Below, piece by piece: positions 34,145 to 44,771 of a stretch of 64,000 bases of DNA. The notes under the pieces were generated by a model, which was given only the letters and a program-made list of their open reading frames with translations, was not told the origin of the DNA and ran no database searches. The stretch's first letter is position 1, and every line of letters starts with the position of its first letter. The position numbers and the translations under genes are program-made. This DNA is from Termitomyces sp. T153 (Eukaryota > Basidiomycota > Agaricomycetes > Agaricales > Lyophyllaceae). The stretch spans positions 434,001 through 498,000 of the forward strand of contig JACKQL020000033.1 in the NCBI GenBank assembly GCA_018296165.2. Reading direction: 5' to 3'.

Positions 34145-35365
34145 AAAACAAGGCCATGTTTAATGGTGAATAACTGGGGGCCTTCAATGAAGTGATGGAC
34201 TCTGTGAACAACAACTTGGGCAAGATGATGATCATTTACAGTGCAGGTGGATGTGGCAAAACATTTGTTTGCAACACTTTGGCTTCTGCTGTCTGGGATT
34301 GCTGCTATATTGCTGGAGGGTGGTAGAACTGCATATTCAAGGTTCAAAATCCCCATTTCTGCTCTGGATATATCCATTGCCAATATCAAGAGGGGAACTC
34401 AGTTGTCTCAACTCTTACTCCAAACCAAAGTTGTTATCTGGGATGAAGTCCCAATGCAACACAAAAATGACATTGACTCTGTGGATCAAGGGTTCAGAGA
34501 CATCCTGGAAAAGGATGTTCCTTCTGGTGGAGTGACTGTGGAGTTTGGAAGACATTTTCAACAAACTCTCCCAGTCATTCAATGAGGACTCAGGCAACAG
34601 ATAATTGCTGCTTCACTCAAAAGAGGAAGACTTTGGAATCAGATTCAAGTCCACTACTTGGTTCAAAACATGAGATTGGATCAGACTCCTGATAACATTG
34701 CTCATGCAGCTTGGTTATTGGATGTTGGTGCTGGAAAAAACCTTGGGCCTGGAGAAACAGTACAACTTCCGGAGACTATGATATGTGATGACAATTCTGT
34801 CACTGGATTGATCTCTTCCACTTATCCTCATATTGATCACCATCAAGATGATCAATATTGCCTGGACCATACCATTCTTTCTGGCAAGAACTCTGATGTA
34901 GAGGATATCAACTCAGAAGTTCTGCAGAAATATCTAGGAAAAGAGAAAATCTTGCAGAGTGCAACTCTATTATATCTGATGATGGGAATCCTAATGGTCT
35001 TGAATTGTATCCAATGGATAACCTCAACTCTCTCAGAGCCAGCAGTTTGCCTTTGGCTAAATTGGCTCTGAAGATTGGTGTTCCTGTCATGCTGCTCAGG
35101 AATCTGGATACAACTAAAGGACTTTGTAATGGGACAAGAATGATTGTCACCCACATCAGTACTAGAGTTCTCAGATGTTGGATCATCAGTGGGGATGCCA
35201 AGTTTGCAGGATTAATTGTTTTGATTCCAAGAATCAACATGGATGTTTCTGAAGAAGATTTGCTGATTCCATTGTGCAGGAGACAATTCCCAGTTTGATT
35301 GGCCTTTGCTATGACAATCAACAAGTTTCAGAGTCAATCAGTCAAGCATGTTGTATTGAACCTTT
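34145..35365 (+). pseudogene. Helitron Pif1-like helicase, downstream part
   Basis: It continues from 28044. The Walker A box reads SAGGCGKTF, where relatives have GPGGTGKTF. It is followed by LLEGGRTAYSRFKIPI, the Walker B region VVIWDEVPMQH, and FGRHFQQTLPVI. Farther on come HTILSGKNSDVEDIN, PLAKLALKIGVPVMLLRNL with GLCNGTRMIV, and near the end AFAMTINKFQSQSVKH. These are the helicase motifs of Helitron RepHel proteins in order. At least three frame changes or stops break it. No Rep domain or Helitron terminal hairpin is visible in the window. Confidence 0.85.
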
Positions 35366-35895
35366 AATCAGCAGTTTTTGTATGTGGCCAACTTTTATTT
35401 GCACTTTCTTGGTGCACATCAGGAGATCATTTCAAACTGATTTTGGACCCAGAAAACACATCAAGAAAGATTGCAAATATTGTCTATCAAGAAATACTGA
35501 ATGGTTTACAAATGTAAGTATGACTTTTGTTAAGTAACAAATTGCTAACCTCACATGTCCAAATGGTGGTGGGCAACCCAGGGAAGCCAGCCCAGGGGAG
35601 GAACTAGAGGAGTGACAAACTCCATATGAAGGTGAAACAAACTTTCTCATTCCCTACCATCCAGGGTTACAACTGACACCTGGCAAGTTAACCCTGACAT
35701 ACAACCCACAGAAAGTGGCATAATGTCAGTCAGAAATCTAAGAATATGAACGCCACATAAAAAAGAATACCCTATTAACCCTGAGCATCCAGTGACCACA
35801 AGGCAGCTCATAAATAAGGGGAGGTACTAAGCTATATCCACATTGGATACATGACAACTCCCTCCCCAGATGATGCTTGAAAGAGACTACAAGAT

Positions 35896-37763
35896 ATGAG
35901 TCCAGAGAAACAGTCTGGAGTCTGCAGTCATGATAAGAAGAGACAAAACATAGCAACTACCACCCCACCCAATATGGAGAATTTGGAAATTGAGCCAACC
36001 ACTCCTAACCCTATCCTGCCTATGACATTTCATCCTCAGGATGACCCAGATTGCCTCAGCCCTCAAGAGACAGACTCCTGGCACCATGATAGTGAAGGGG
36101 ATACCACAATGGTTGATGGATCTCCACCATCCCCTACCCTGTCAGGCATCTGTGAAAGTACCCCCCCTCCTCTAAATCCCCCTGAGAGATTGAAAGGCTC
36201 AGATCCAGCCTGGATCATAAGAAGAACAAAGATAGACACAACTAACCAGAGTCCAACTTCCACAATGAATGCACCAAAAAGATCCTTGCCAAAACTACCC
36301 AAGGGCCTGGTAAGATTGCCAACACCAACCAAGGGCTTCCCAGTGATTCATCTGTTGACACCACTGTAGTATAGCTGTCAGGGGATGTCTCACTTGTTTC
36401 CCCTTCTCCTCCTCCAGTTCTTGTCAGATTTGCTCCGTTATAGTTTTCCTTTGTTCTCCTTTTTTTTCCCTATCTATTGGTCCTAATTCCAGCCCTCAGG
36501 CTGCACCGGTTCTCTGTCAATAATTCAGACAAGTGTGGCCCTTTGACACTGCCACTGGCTTATGTAACTGCTGACCAATTGCTGACACATCACTTGTGTC
36601 TTTTTTCTCTGTCATACTGTACAGTTGTTTCTCATGCTTCTGAAGCCTCTGAAGCATCACACCTGGCCTAGGGAATCCCCAGACTTGTTCTCTTTGGATT
36701 TCCCTTTGCCAGGTGAGTAGTTGTCTCAGTAGGCACTGTACAGTACTGAATAGACTTTGGATTTCTCTTTGCCAGCTGTGCAATTGAGCCTCAGCCTCCA
36801 GAGGTCACCCTTACAATAGCCTGCATCCCAAGCAAAGAAAGCATTTTGATGCCTATCTGAACCCAAACTATGGGTCTGATGCTAGCAAGGCAGTAAAATG
36901 GACAACCTTGTGGCTATGAGCAAAAACATAAAATCACTAATCAAAGGAATGACAAGCAAGAGGGCAAAACTTTCCTCTCTTCAACAAGAAAAATCCCTTG
37001 CCTCATCAGCATGCTTTGAGAGACAGAAACCCCTGTACCACTTCCTCATTACTAATATATCTGAACATGTATATGCAATCATCATCAGTAACCATATCAT
37101 ATCAACAAAAAAAGCCACAGCCTTTTTCCTACCCTATTTCCCAGCAGTACCTCTTTTCCTATGCACAGTCAAGGGTTTCACACTTAGTGTGAAGGACAAA
37201 GTGTCCATCCAGGAATCGGAAGATGAAGCCACCAGGATCATAAGAGACATGCTCCTAGCTGAAGACACTTTCATATCACTATTTAAAAGTGAACTTACAG
37301 GTGACAATACATCACAACATGACTTAGGCCAAGTGAAAATGATCATCTCTGCTATTGAAGTCAAATACTCCAAACCTGAAATATTAGTAAACCCCCCATG
37401 GAAACTTTCTGCCATCATCCACTGATTATATGAACAAGCTATTTCATCCTACTTCAAAGCCTCTACAATACAGTCTTTGCTGATAAGGACTATGGCCACA
37501 CATCCCTCATTGTGGAAGATAGGAGACTCCACTGCTTTAAGTGTAAGGGAGCCAACCATGAACACTTCAATTGCACATACTTGGCTTTAGAAGGATGGCT
37601 GGCAAATGAAGAAAAAGAGATCAAAGAAATGGTGGAATTCACCCCACTGAGCAAAAATAATAAAGGCCAGAGGGGGGGTGGTCAGCAAGGCATCCCCAGA
37701 GGAGTCAGAGAATCAGGTGGAAGGTTCTCAAGCCAACTGGATAGTAAATACAACAGTTGCTAA
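35896..37763 (+). pseudogene. LINE ORF1 (gag-like), split by a solo LTR
   Basis: The first part (to about 36369) opens MSPEKQSGVCSHDKK and is Pro-, Ser- and Thr-rich. After the inserted LTR it resumes at 36816 and becomes open again at 36898 (MDNLVAMSKNIKSLIKGM). The last part contains a CCHC zinc knuckle, CFKCKGANHEHFNC, at about 37530, then a Gly-rich tail. Several stops and frame changes are present. In intact LINEs this protein binds the element RNA. Confidence 0.75.
36376..36815 (+). repeat. Solo chromovirus LTR (440 bp) with TSD ATAGC
   Basis: TGTCAGGGG to CACCCTTACA, flanked on both sides by ATAGC (36371-36375 and 36816-36820). The last ~150 bp match the chromovirus LTR (CAGACTTGTTCTCTTTGGAT and CTCAGCCTCCAGAGG), while the first part has diverged. 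It arose by recombination between the LTRs of a former full element inserted in LINE ORF1. Confidence 0.9.
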
Positions 37764-38252
37764 ATAAAGTAAAACCTTGAATCACCCCAAATTGAAATAT
37801 ACAAACATTCCACTTGGGCCTGTTGAGCCAAGATGGATTTACTGCATTTCCGAATGACAGGTAATCTTAGTAAGGCCCCCCAACCAGAATGGGTAAAATC
37901 TGGATGGCATCATTTTTACAAGGGCAGTGCTATAGGTAGCAGTCCTACCTAAGTTCATGCAGTAAAAAGTATGGACATTGCCCAAACCACCTCCTAATAC
38001 AACAAATATTAGATTTTTAAACACAGATGACAACAACAGTAATGGCTACTCCCCCACCCAGGCAGGAGAGGCCTATGGTCATACCATCAACCAGGACCCC
38101 AATGATGGCCTGAGAGGGATCAGTGATGGAGAACAGCTCACTTGTACACTAGCACAGATAGATGAGGCAGAGAACTGTCTGGATGCTATGGGTTTAAACT
38201 GGGGTATAACATCTACCCCACACTTGAGGAAAGAGAAAAAAGTAGAAAGGGA

Positions 38253-41200
38253 GCACTGACCTTTGCCTTGCTAAATATAAAAGGAGGTGGCTCACAGGCA
38301 ATAAGACAGAAATGGAATAGTGTATGTCAACTAATGAGAGAAAATGATATAGATATACTTGCTTTACAAGAGACACATCTAAATGAAGAGAAAATGAAGG
38401 ACCTAAACAAATGTTTCAACAGACAACTCCATTTTATATCCAGTTTGGATCTGAGGAAACCTAATGCAAAAGGGGTTGCCTTTGTACTAAGGAAGAAGAC
38501 TGTCAGATGGTCTAAAACAAGACACAGGATAATAAAACCTGGAATAGCATTGATCATAGAGATACCGTGGTATGACAATACCACACTGAGCTGCCTAAAT
38601 GTCTATGCTCTGAACAACCCCAGAAAAAACAAAAACTTCTGGAGATTTTTGAAAACAACCTGGAACACAAAACCTATTATGCTGAAGCCAAGTATAGTCC
38701 TGGGAGACATGAACCTAGTCAAAGAAGCAATAGATCATCTGCCTGCTCATGAAGATCCCCAGAAGGCAACAAACACCCTTCAATCACTGAAGGCTGCTTT
38801 TGAACTAGCAGATGGCTGGCAGTGGGAAAACCCTACATTGGGTGACTTTTCCTTCCAAATGCAGAGCAGGCCAATACAATCTAGAATTGACCACATCTAT
38901 GTAACAGAGGATATAATACCATATAGCTGGGACTGGCAGATTGTATGAACAGCAATAAAATAAGACCATGCAATGGTCCAAACAACTGTAATGCACCTCA
39001 AACAACCACATGTGGGAAATGGTAGATACACTATGCTAATCCTTCTAACTAAAGATGAGAAGTTAATGAACCAAATAATAGAAATGGGGAAGACACACCT
39101 AGTGGATCTGGAGAACTCTGCTCAGGAGAGGAACCATGCAACAAACCCTCAAACAATGCATAAAGCCTTCAAGGCTCAGGTGCTAAATGAAATATATAAA
39201 TACTCAAAATGCCTAAAGCCAAAGATACTAAAGATGATAGATGCACTGGTAAAAGACAGAATAAAAGTGTTGAATGACCCCCTCCAAGATGAGAAGACTA
39301 AATGGGGAAAAGCAGCAATCATTGATGAAAGGACCCAGAACCTGGAGACTCTCTATTTTGCAAGAGCATGGGATATGGTTGCAGCAAATTTCTACATGTA
39401 TGGAGAGACTATCTCAAAGCAGTGGATTGGTGTGAACAAAGATCACACACCAAAAGACATAATAGCTGCTTTAAAACATCCCCCTCCCCAAAGGGATAAG
39501 CTGGAAAGGAAATCAAGTAAGATGGCTGAGATACCAAAGGAACACCATGAAAAACTCCAAAGAGACAGTCTGCCAGTAGATGCTGGCACTCATGAGGACA
39601 ACATATGACAGATACTCTCACATGTGAGAACACAAGTCTTACTGGTGCAAAAGGGAAGCCTCAAAAAAAATGTTACAAAGGATGAAATCTCTACAGCAAT
39701 ACAATCAATGAAGAGGGGAAAGGCTGCAGGTCTTGATGGCCTTGTCCATGAACTGTGGCTTGAGCTGGTGAATACATATAAAAAATCAGAGGAAGAAGGG
39801 AGCCCAGGCTTTGATATTGCACAGGCACTCACTATAGTTTACAACAATATACAGATATTTGGAATACAACTAGGCTCTGATTTTGCAGAAGGTTGGTTCT
39901 GTTCATTATATAAGAAAGGAGACAGGATGGACATAGAGAACTACAGACCCATAACAGTGCTTGATGTGGACTAAAAAATTTTCACAAAAGCACTCACAAT
40001 GAGACTGAGTGATATCACGTAGGATATAATACACCACAACCAAGCAGGATTTATGTATGGTCAAAGAATCAAGGATCAAACTGAGTTAGCCCAAGTAACA
40101 ATTGAATGGTATAATAAGACTGAGGAAAACAGCATGATCATATGCCTAGATCAAGAGAAGGCTTATGACCAGATACTACATCCATTCCTATGGGCCTCTC
40201 TAGAGAAGTTTGGTTTCCCAAAATCTTTTGTAGAGACAATTAAAGCACTATATGCAGATGCACATACAAAAGTCATTTTAAATGGAGAAATGAGCCAATC
40301 ATTTAAAGTCACCAGAGGTGTGCAGCAGGGGGACCCATTATCATGTCTGCTATTTAATATAGCTATTGAATCCTTGGCTCAAATGATAAGGGATTTACTG
40401 TTGCAGGGAATCTCACTAGGGGAAGATGTCAAAAGACTAATTCTGACACTTTTGGCTGATGATACTACTGTTTATCTGTGTGAAAGAGATAATTTCCAAG
40501 ATCTAGAAGCAATTTTAAGAAGGTGGTGTCTAGCCTCAGGGGCAAAGTTCAACATACCAAAAACTGTAATAGTACCAGTAGGAGCAAAGAAACATAGAAC
40601 CTCACTACAGATAAAACAAAAGTCACACCCAGATGGCCAGGCTATTCCAGAAGACATCAAGATAGCAAAGAAGGGTGAGGCGACATACCTGTTAGGAGCC
40701 TTTATAGGTAGCAGTGTAGACAGTGCCAGTGTCTGGACTCCCACAATAGAAGCAGTGGTCAGAGACCTAAAGAGATGGGAAAAAGGAGGACCAGCCCTAG
40801 AAGGAAGATGACTAATTATAGGAATGGTAGTAGGGGGTAGAACCCAATATAGAACCTGGGTACAGGGAATGCCAAAGCATGTAGAGGACCTCTTAGTCCA
40901 TATAACAAGAGACTTCCTGTAGGGGAAAGCATCTGTACCCATGATTGGCATGAACATGCTGAGGCTACCTTTTGAACAGGGAGGCTGTAAGTTGCTGGAC
41001 CTCAGAAGCAGAAACAAGGCAATTGAAATAATGAAAGTGCAGCAATACCTAAAGCTGGATGAAAGCAGGCCCAAATGGGTATATCTTGCAGATAAGATCA
41101 TAAGTGCAAAGATAGTTAAAAAACCAAAGAGAGAGAAGACCCTTGACCTGAACCCATTCATTCAAGACACCACAGTAGATACAAGGTCAGGGGGTGACTG

Positions 41201-42374
41201 CCTGCCTGCATTGCTGCAAAGAATGATCAGGACAGCAAAGAAGTACAAAGTCTCCTTTGCCTCCATAACCATCAGCCCAGAACTAAAAGAGAAAATGCCA
41301 ATATGGCCACATAGGGGAAAGAAAAAAGGAAAAGGAATGAGAATAAACTCAGAATCAATGAAGTGCCTTTGAGATGTGCATAATGTACAAACTGTGGGAG
41401 ACATGAAAACTATTAGAGAACTTCTGAGTGAGACAACTGGTGCCCACAAGGCAAGAAAAAACTGCATGTGTCATAAATGCAAGGAAATGAGGTGCAAAGG
41501 GTGTAAAAACCCACATAAATGTAGCAACATGGCATGACTCCACTTGAGCAAGCTACATAAAAAATGGAGCCCATACTCACCCAAAATAATCCATTCACTA
41601 AGTGAAGCAGAAAAAAGGTAGCTAACCAATGACAAAAAACTTCTTTTTGATTTGAATGTAGAGACAAAAAGATCCTTGACAGAAGGCTTCCAGATCTTCA
41701 GAAAACATACCAAAGAAGTGACAGAAAACATAAACTATAATTGCATGCCAGAGAGACAAAGCCCTGTCAAAAGAGATAAGGAACTTTCTATGGAAGAGTA
41801 TGCATGGTCTGTATAAGTTGGGGAAGTACTGGGAAAATATCCCTGGTTTTGAAAGTAGGGCTACATGCCCAAAATGCAGGGTGGAAGAATCAATGGCCCA
41901 CTTACTCACAGAATGTGAAGTATCAGAACAAGCACACATCTGGACCTTGACAGAGAAGATTTTCAATTTTAGAAAAATAACATTTAGAAAACCATCTATT
42001 GGGGATATCCTAGGATGTACTATAACAGGGGGTGATAACACAATAACATGAGGAATGCCAGAGAAGAAAGATTTAGATCTATAGTCATAGCAGAGGCAGC
42101 ATACACCATCTGGAAAGCCCCATGCGAATGGCAAATAACAAGGGAAGCTGACCCTAATCACGTCTTGAGCAGGCAAGAGGTGGTATCATGGATGAGAGCC
42201 ACACTGGAAAGAAAGATAAAGTTAGACTGCATGGCAACAGATGCCAAGAGATATGGAAAAAAGGTGGTAATGCAAAAGAAAGTACACAGCACATGGAAAC
42301 ATCTAATGCCAGCAAACTCAAAACCACTCAAGTCATGGAGAAAGATTACCAAGGTTTTAGTGGGTGTTGGATAA
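38253..42374 (+). pseudogene. LINE ORF2: endonuclease and reverse transcriptase
   Basis: The endonuclease starts ALLNIKGGGSQAIRQKW, with ILALQETHL (catalytic Glu), VLGDMNLV and SRIDHIYVTEDI. It is open from 38268 to a stop at 38948. Reverse transcriptase covers about 39630-40810: KRGKAAGLDGL, LYKKGDRMDIENYRPIT, CLDQEKAYDQILH, GVQQGDPLSCLLFNIAIE and the catalytic LLADDTTVYL. The C-terminal part carries a Cys/His cluster (ATCPKCRVEESMAHLLTEC) near 41860. At least eight stops or shifts are present. The encoded enzyme would have nicked DNA and copied RNA at the target. Confidence 0.88.
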
Positions 42375-42689
42375 ATTGCTGAGTCCCACACTCAATGCAT
42401 AAAAGCATTTCCTTCAGGGTGGCTCCTATGACCTTGAGTACAGACAGATATGATGATGAGGCAGTGGTTACACCACAAATGTCCTGACCAGTAGAGGAGG
42501 TTGACAACTCTGCACTGTCTACTGGTTCACAGTGGCACCACCAAAAAAAAAACAAAAAAAAAAATTCAGCATCTCTAATATATACCAGTGAACATTGTAG
42601 TATTTTGTTGATGATGTAATATAGATGCATGATTGCTTTATACATGAAATCCCAGTATATTGAATTGTAAGAGAAAAGCAACACTTAGT

Positions 42690-42935
42690 CAACAAAATAC
42701 AAAGACTTAACTGACTGAATGGAGTGAGGTTTGGTCTGGGACTTAGCAGTGAATTGACAAATACAAAGACCTAACCAAATGGAGTGAGGTTTGGTCTGGG
42801 ACCTAGCATTGAATTATCCAATACAAAGACCTAACCAAACAAAGTGAGGTTGGGTCTAGGACTTAGCATTGAGTTAGAATATTGAGGACCTAACTGAACA
42901 AAGTGAGGTTGGGTCTGGGATTTAGCAAGAGCTAC
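42690..42935 (+). repeat. Four tandem copies of a ~62-bp unit at the LINE 3' end
   Basis: Units begin near 42697, 42758, 42820 and 42881. Each contains AAAGAC[CT]TAAC, AGTGAGGTT and GGTCTGGGA..TAGCA. Variation between units is mostly single-base. Fungal LINEs often end in short tandem repeats, so this is likely part of the element's 3' untranslated region. Confidence 0.8.
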
Positions 42936-43749
42936 AGGCCCATGCCTCATCTATAATATATGGGACAAGTCCTGGGAAGAAGGCAATGAGTAAGCACTGA
43001 CCAAGAACCTTCCTTTTAGAGTAAATCAGCTGTTTTTGACACTTTGAATGGGGTTTTTTTTAAGGAAATTATGGTAGACTGCTTGAGTAGATTCATACCA
43101 TCTTTTGACTATGTGAAAAAGGTGCCAGATAGTATGCAGATGTAGAAAAGGCCAAACATGATTTAGTGGATACTGTTTTTCATGCCTCACATGTTTTTTG
43201 ACACAACATGACCAAACATTGCATGTTTTCAACTGGAGGCATTAATCAATCTATGGGATCTGGGGGTTTGAGACTTGGAAATAATCACTAATCTATATGC
43301 ACCACTTCTGGCTCTTTAAGAAGATCAATTAGTCAACCAACTACTGATGATGATCCATTTTCTATGGTGATTTCTTGAAACTGTTTTGCTTGAAGGGTGG
43401 GATGCTCCTTTACAAACTCTATCCCAAGACTTGCTCCTGCACATGAATGGAATCCTTCACAGAATGCTATACCCAGACAAATGGAAAAAGCTTTAGAAGG
43501 TGGTCTTGATATAGAATGTGTAAAGTTGATGGTCCTCTGTTAAGGCCCAGTGAAAAGTTGGTCTGGCCAAAACAAGGCAAATCAAGACAAATTGACTTTG
43601 CCAAGATATTCTTGGTTACATTCAATTTTCTGAGCTCTGAGCTAGTCAAATTGAGCAGGGGAAAGCAAAATCTTGGTTAAAGGTCTATTGCATAATTATA
43701 CTATCAGTTTTAATTACACTTGATAATACTTATTGTAGTAGACTAATAT
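42936..43749 (+). other. Decayed sequence, no gene recognised
   Basis: CpG-free. A plus-strand reading with stops (FKEIMVDCLSRFIPSFDYV near 43050) looks like a former coding region, but I cannot assign it. The join with the chromovirus fragment is at about 43750. Confidence 0.4.
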
Positions 43750-44771
43750 GACTGCCTGGATATCCAGCCTGTTCAAATAAGGCATGAAAAGAGTCAACAT
43801 ACTCATCAAGTGACTGCTTTCCTTGATCATACTGAGTTTGGTCTCAAAGAGAAAGAGCTGCAGTTTTGGCAGGGTCAAGAGGAAAGAACTCCACTTGAAA
43901 CTCCTTCTCAAATTCCATCCAGCCAGAGAAACTCTCAACTCCTCCTGGACATCAAAAGATATGCAATGCATAGGTTGAGGCTCAACTGGCCTTCATATAA
44001 GAGAGAACCCAGGCAATTTTCAAGGCATCTGAGGTAAAGGTTTCACTGCTCAGCTGGATATAGGTGATACAGGACTAGAGAAAATGCTCTCCAACCTTAC
44101 AATCTCCATCATATACATCAGGGAGTGCAGGAAAAGGGAGTTTGGAATGGGGAGCTGAAAGGCCTAAGCCAGATGCAGACACAAACTGTTCTGCAGCAGC
44201 TGGAGCCAAAAAACCTGAGCAAGGTGCAGACACTAACTGTTCTGCATCTGCTGGGGGCATAGGAAGTGTGGTAGGAGCAAGGAGAAGACATTCCAGAAGG
44301 GCTTGGAGAGAAAGGGACACTGTTTCAGTAGTTTGACAGAGTCCAGTGAGTTTAGCCATGTAGAAATTAAGGGAGGCTTGGGTAAGTTGAACCTGTGTTT
44401 CCAGGAACAGCAAACAACTCCAGGCATTGTGCTGGGGGCTTGAAGCATCAGAGGGAGGTGCTGGAGGGGTTGGCTCGGTCATAGGAAGAGCACAGGGGCA
44501 CTAAGACACTAGTAGGGAAGAAACCTTTTGAGGGACCAAGTAGAAGCTCAGGTAATCAAAAGAGGGCTCCCAGATCAAATCTAGAGACTTGTTCTGCTGT
44601 AAGGGCAACCTCCAGAGGCTGTGGCTCAGTCACACAACTGGCAGAGGGAGATTCAAAGTCTATTTAGCACAGTACAATGTTTACAAGTAGGACTACACAC
44701 CTGGCAGAGGGAGATCCAAAGAGAACAAGTCTGAGGATCTCCAATGCCAGGGTTCACAAGAATTACTCCAG
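43750..44771 (-). pseudogene. Chromovirus fragment: partial LTR and Gag N-terminus, minus strand
   Basis: 44482-44075 encodes 135 codons nearly identical to the Gag start of the chromovirus at 22042 (MTEPTPPAPPSDASSP). It continues to 43750 with the capsid-like region broken by stops. 44598-44771 is the matching end of the LTR, truncated by about half. The untranslated leader between them is also conserved. This is a 5' piece of a second chromovirus copy cut on both sides. Confidence 0.85.

Larger units (their letters stand above)
35540..42935 (+). mobile_element. Decayed LINE (non-LTR retrotransposon)
   Basis: Two coding regions in LINE order: an ORF1 with a CCHC knuckle, and an ORF2 with an apurinic-type endonuclease followed by reverse transcriptase. 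Four tandem repeats lie at the 3' end. It is CpG-free with many stops. The 5' boundary with Helitron DNA is not sharp and is placed approximately. A solo LTR interrupts ORF1. The layout fits fungal LINEs of the Tad type, but I cannot assign the clade by eye. Confidence 0.8.

Noticed and set aside
42541..42565. A-rich tract as the LINE poly(A) end
   Set aside because: It lies upstream of the 62-bp tandem repeats and is interrupted, so the element more likely ends after the repeats.
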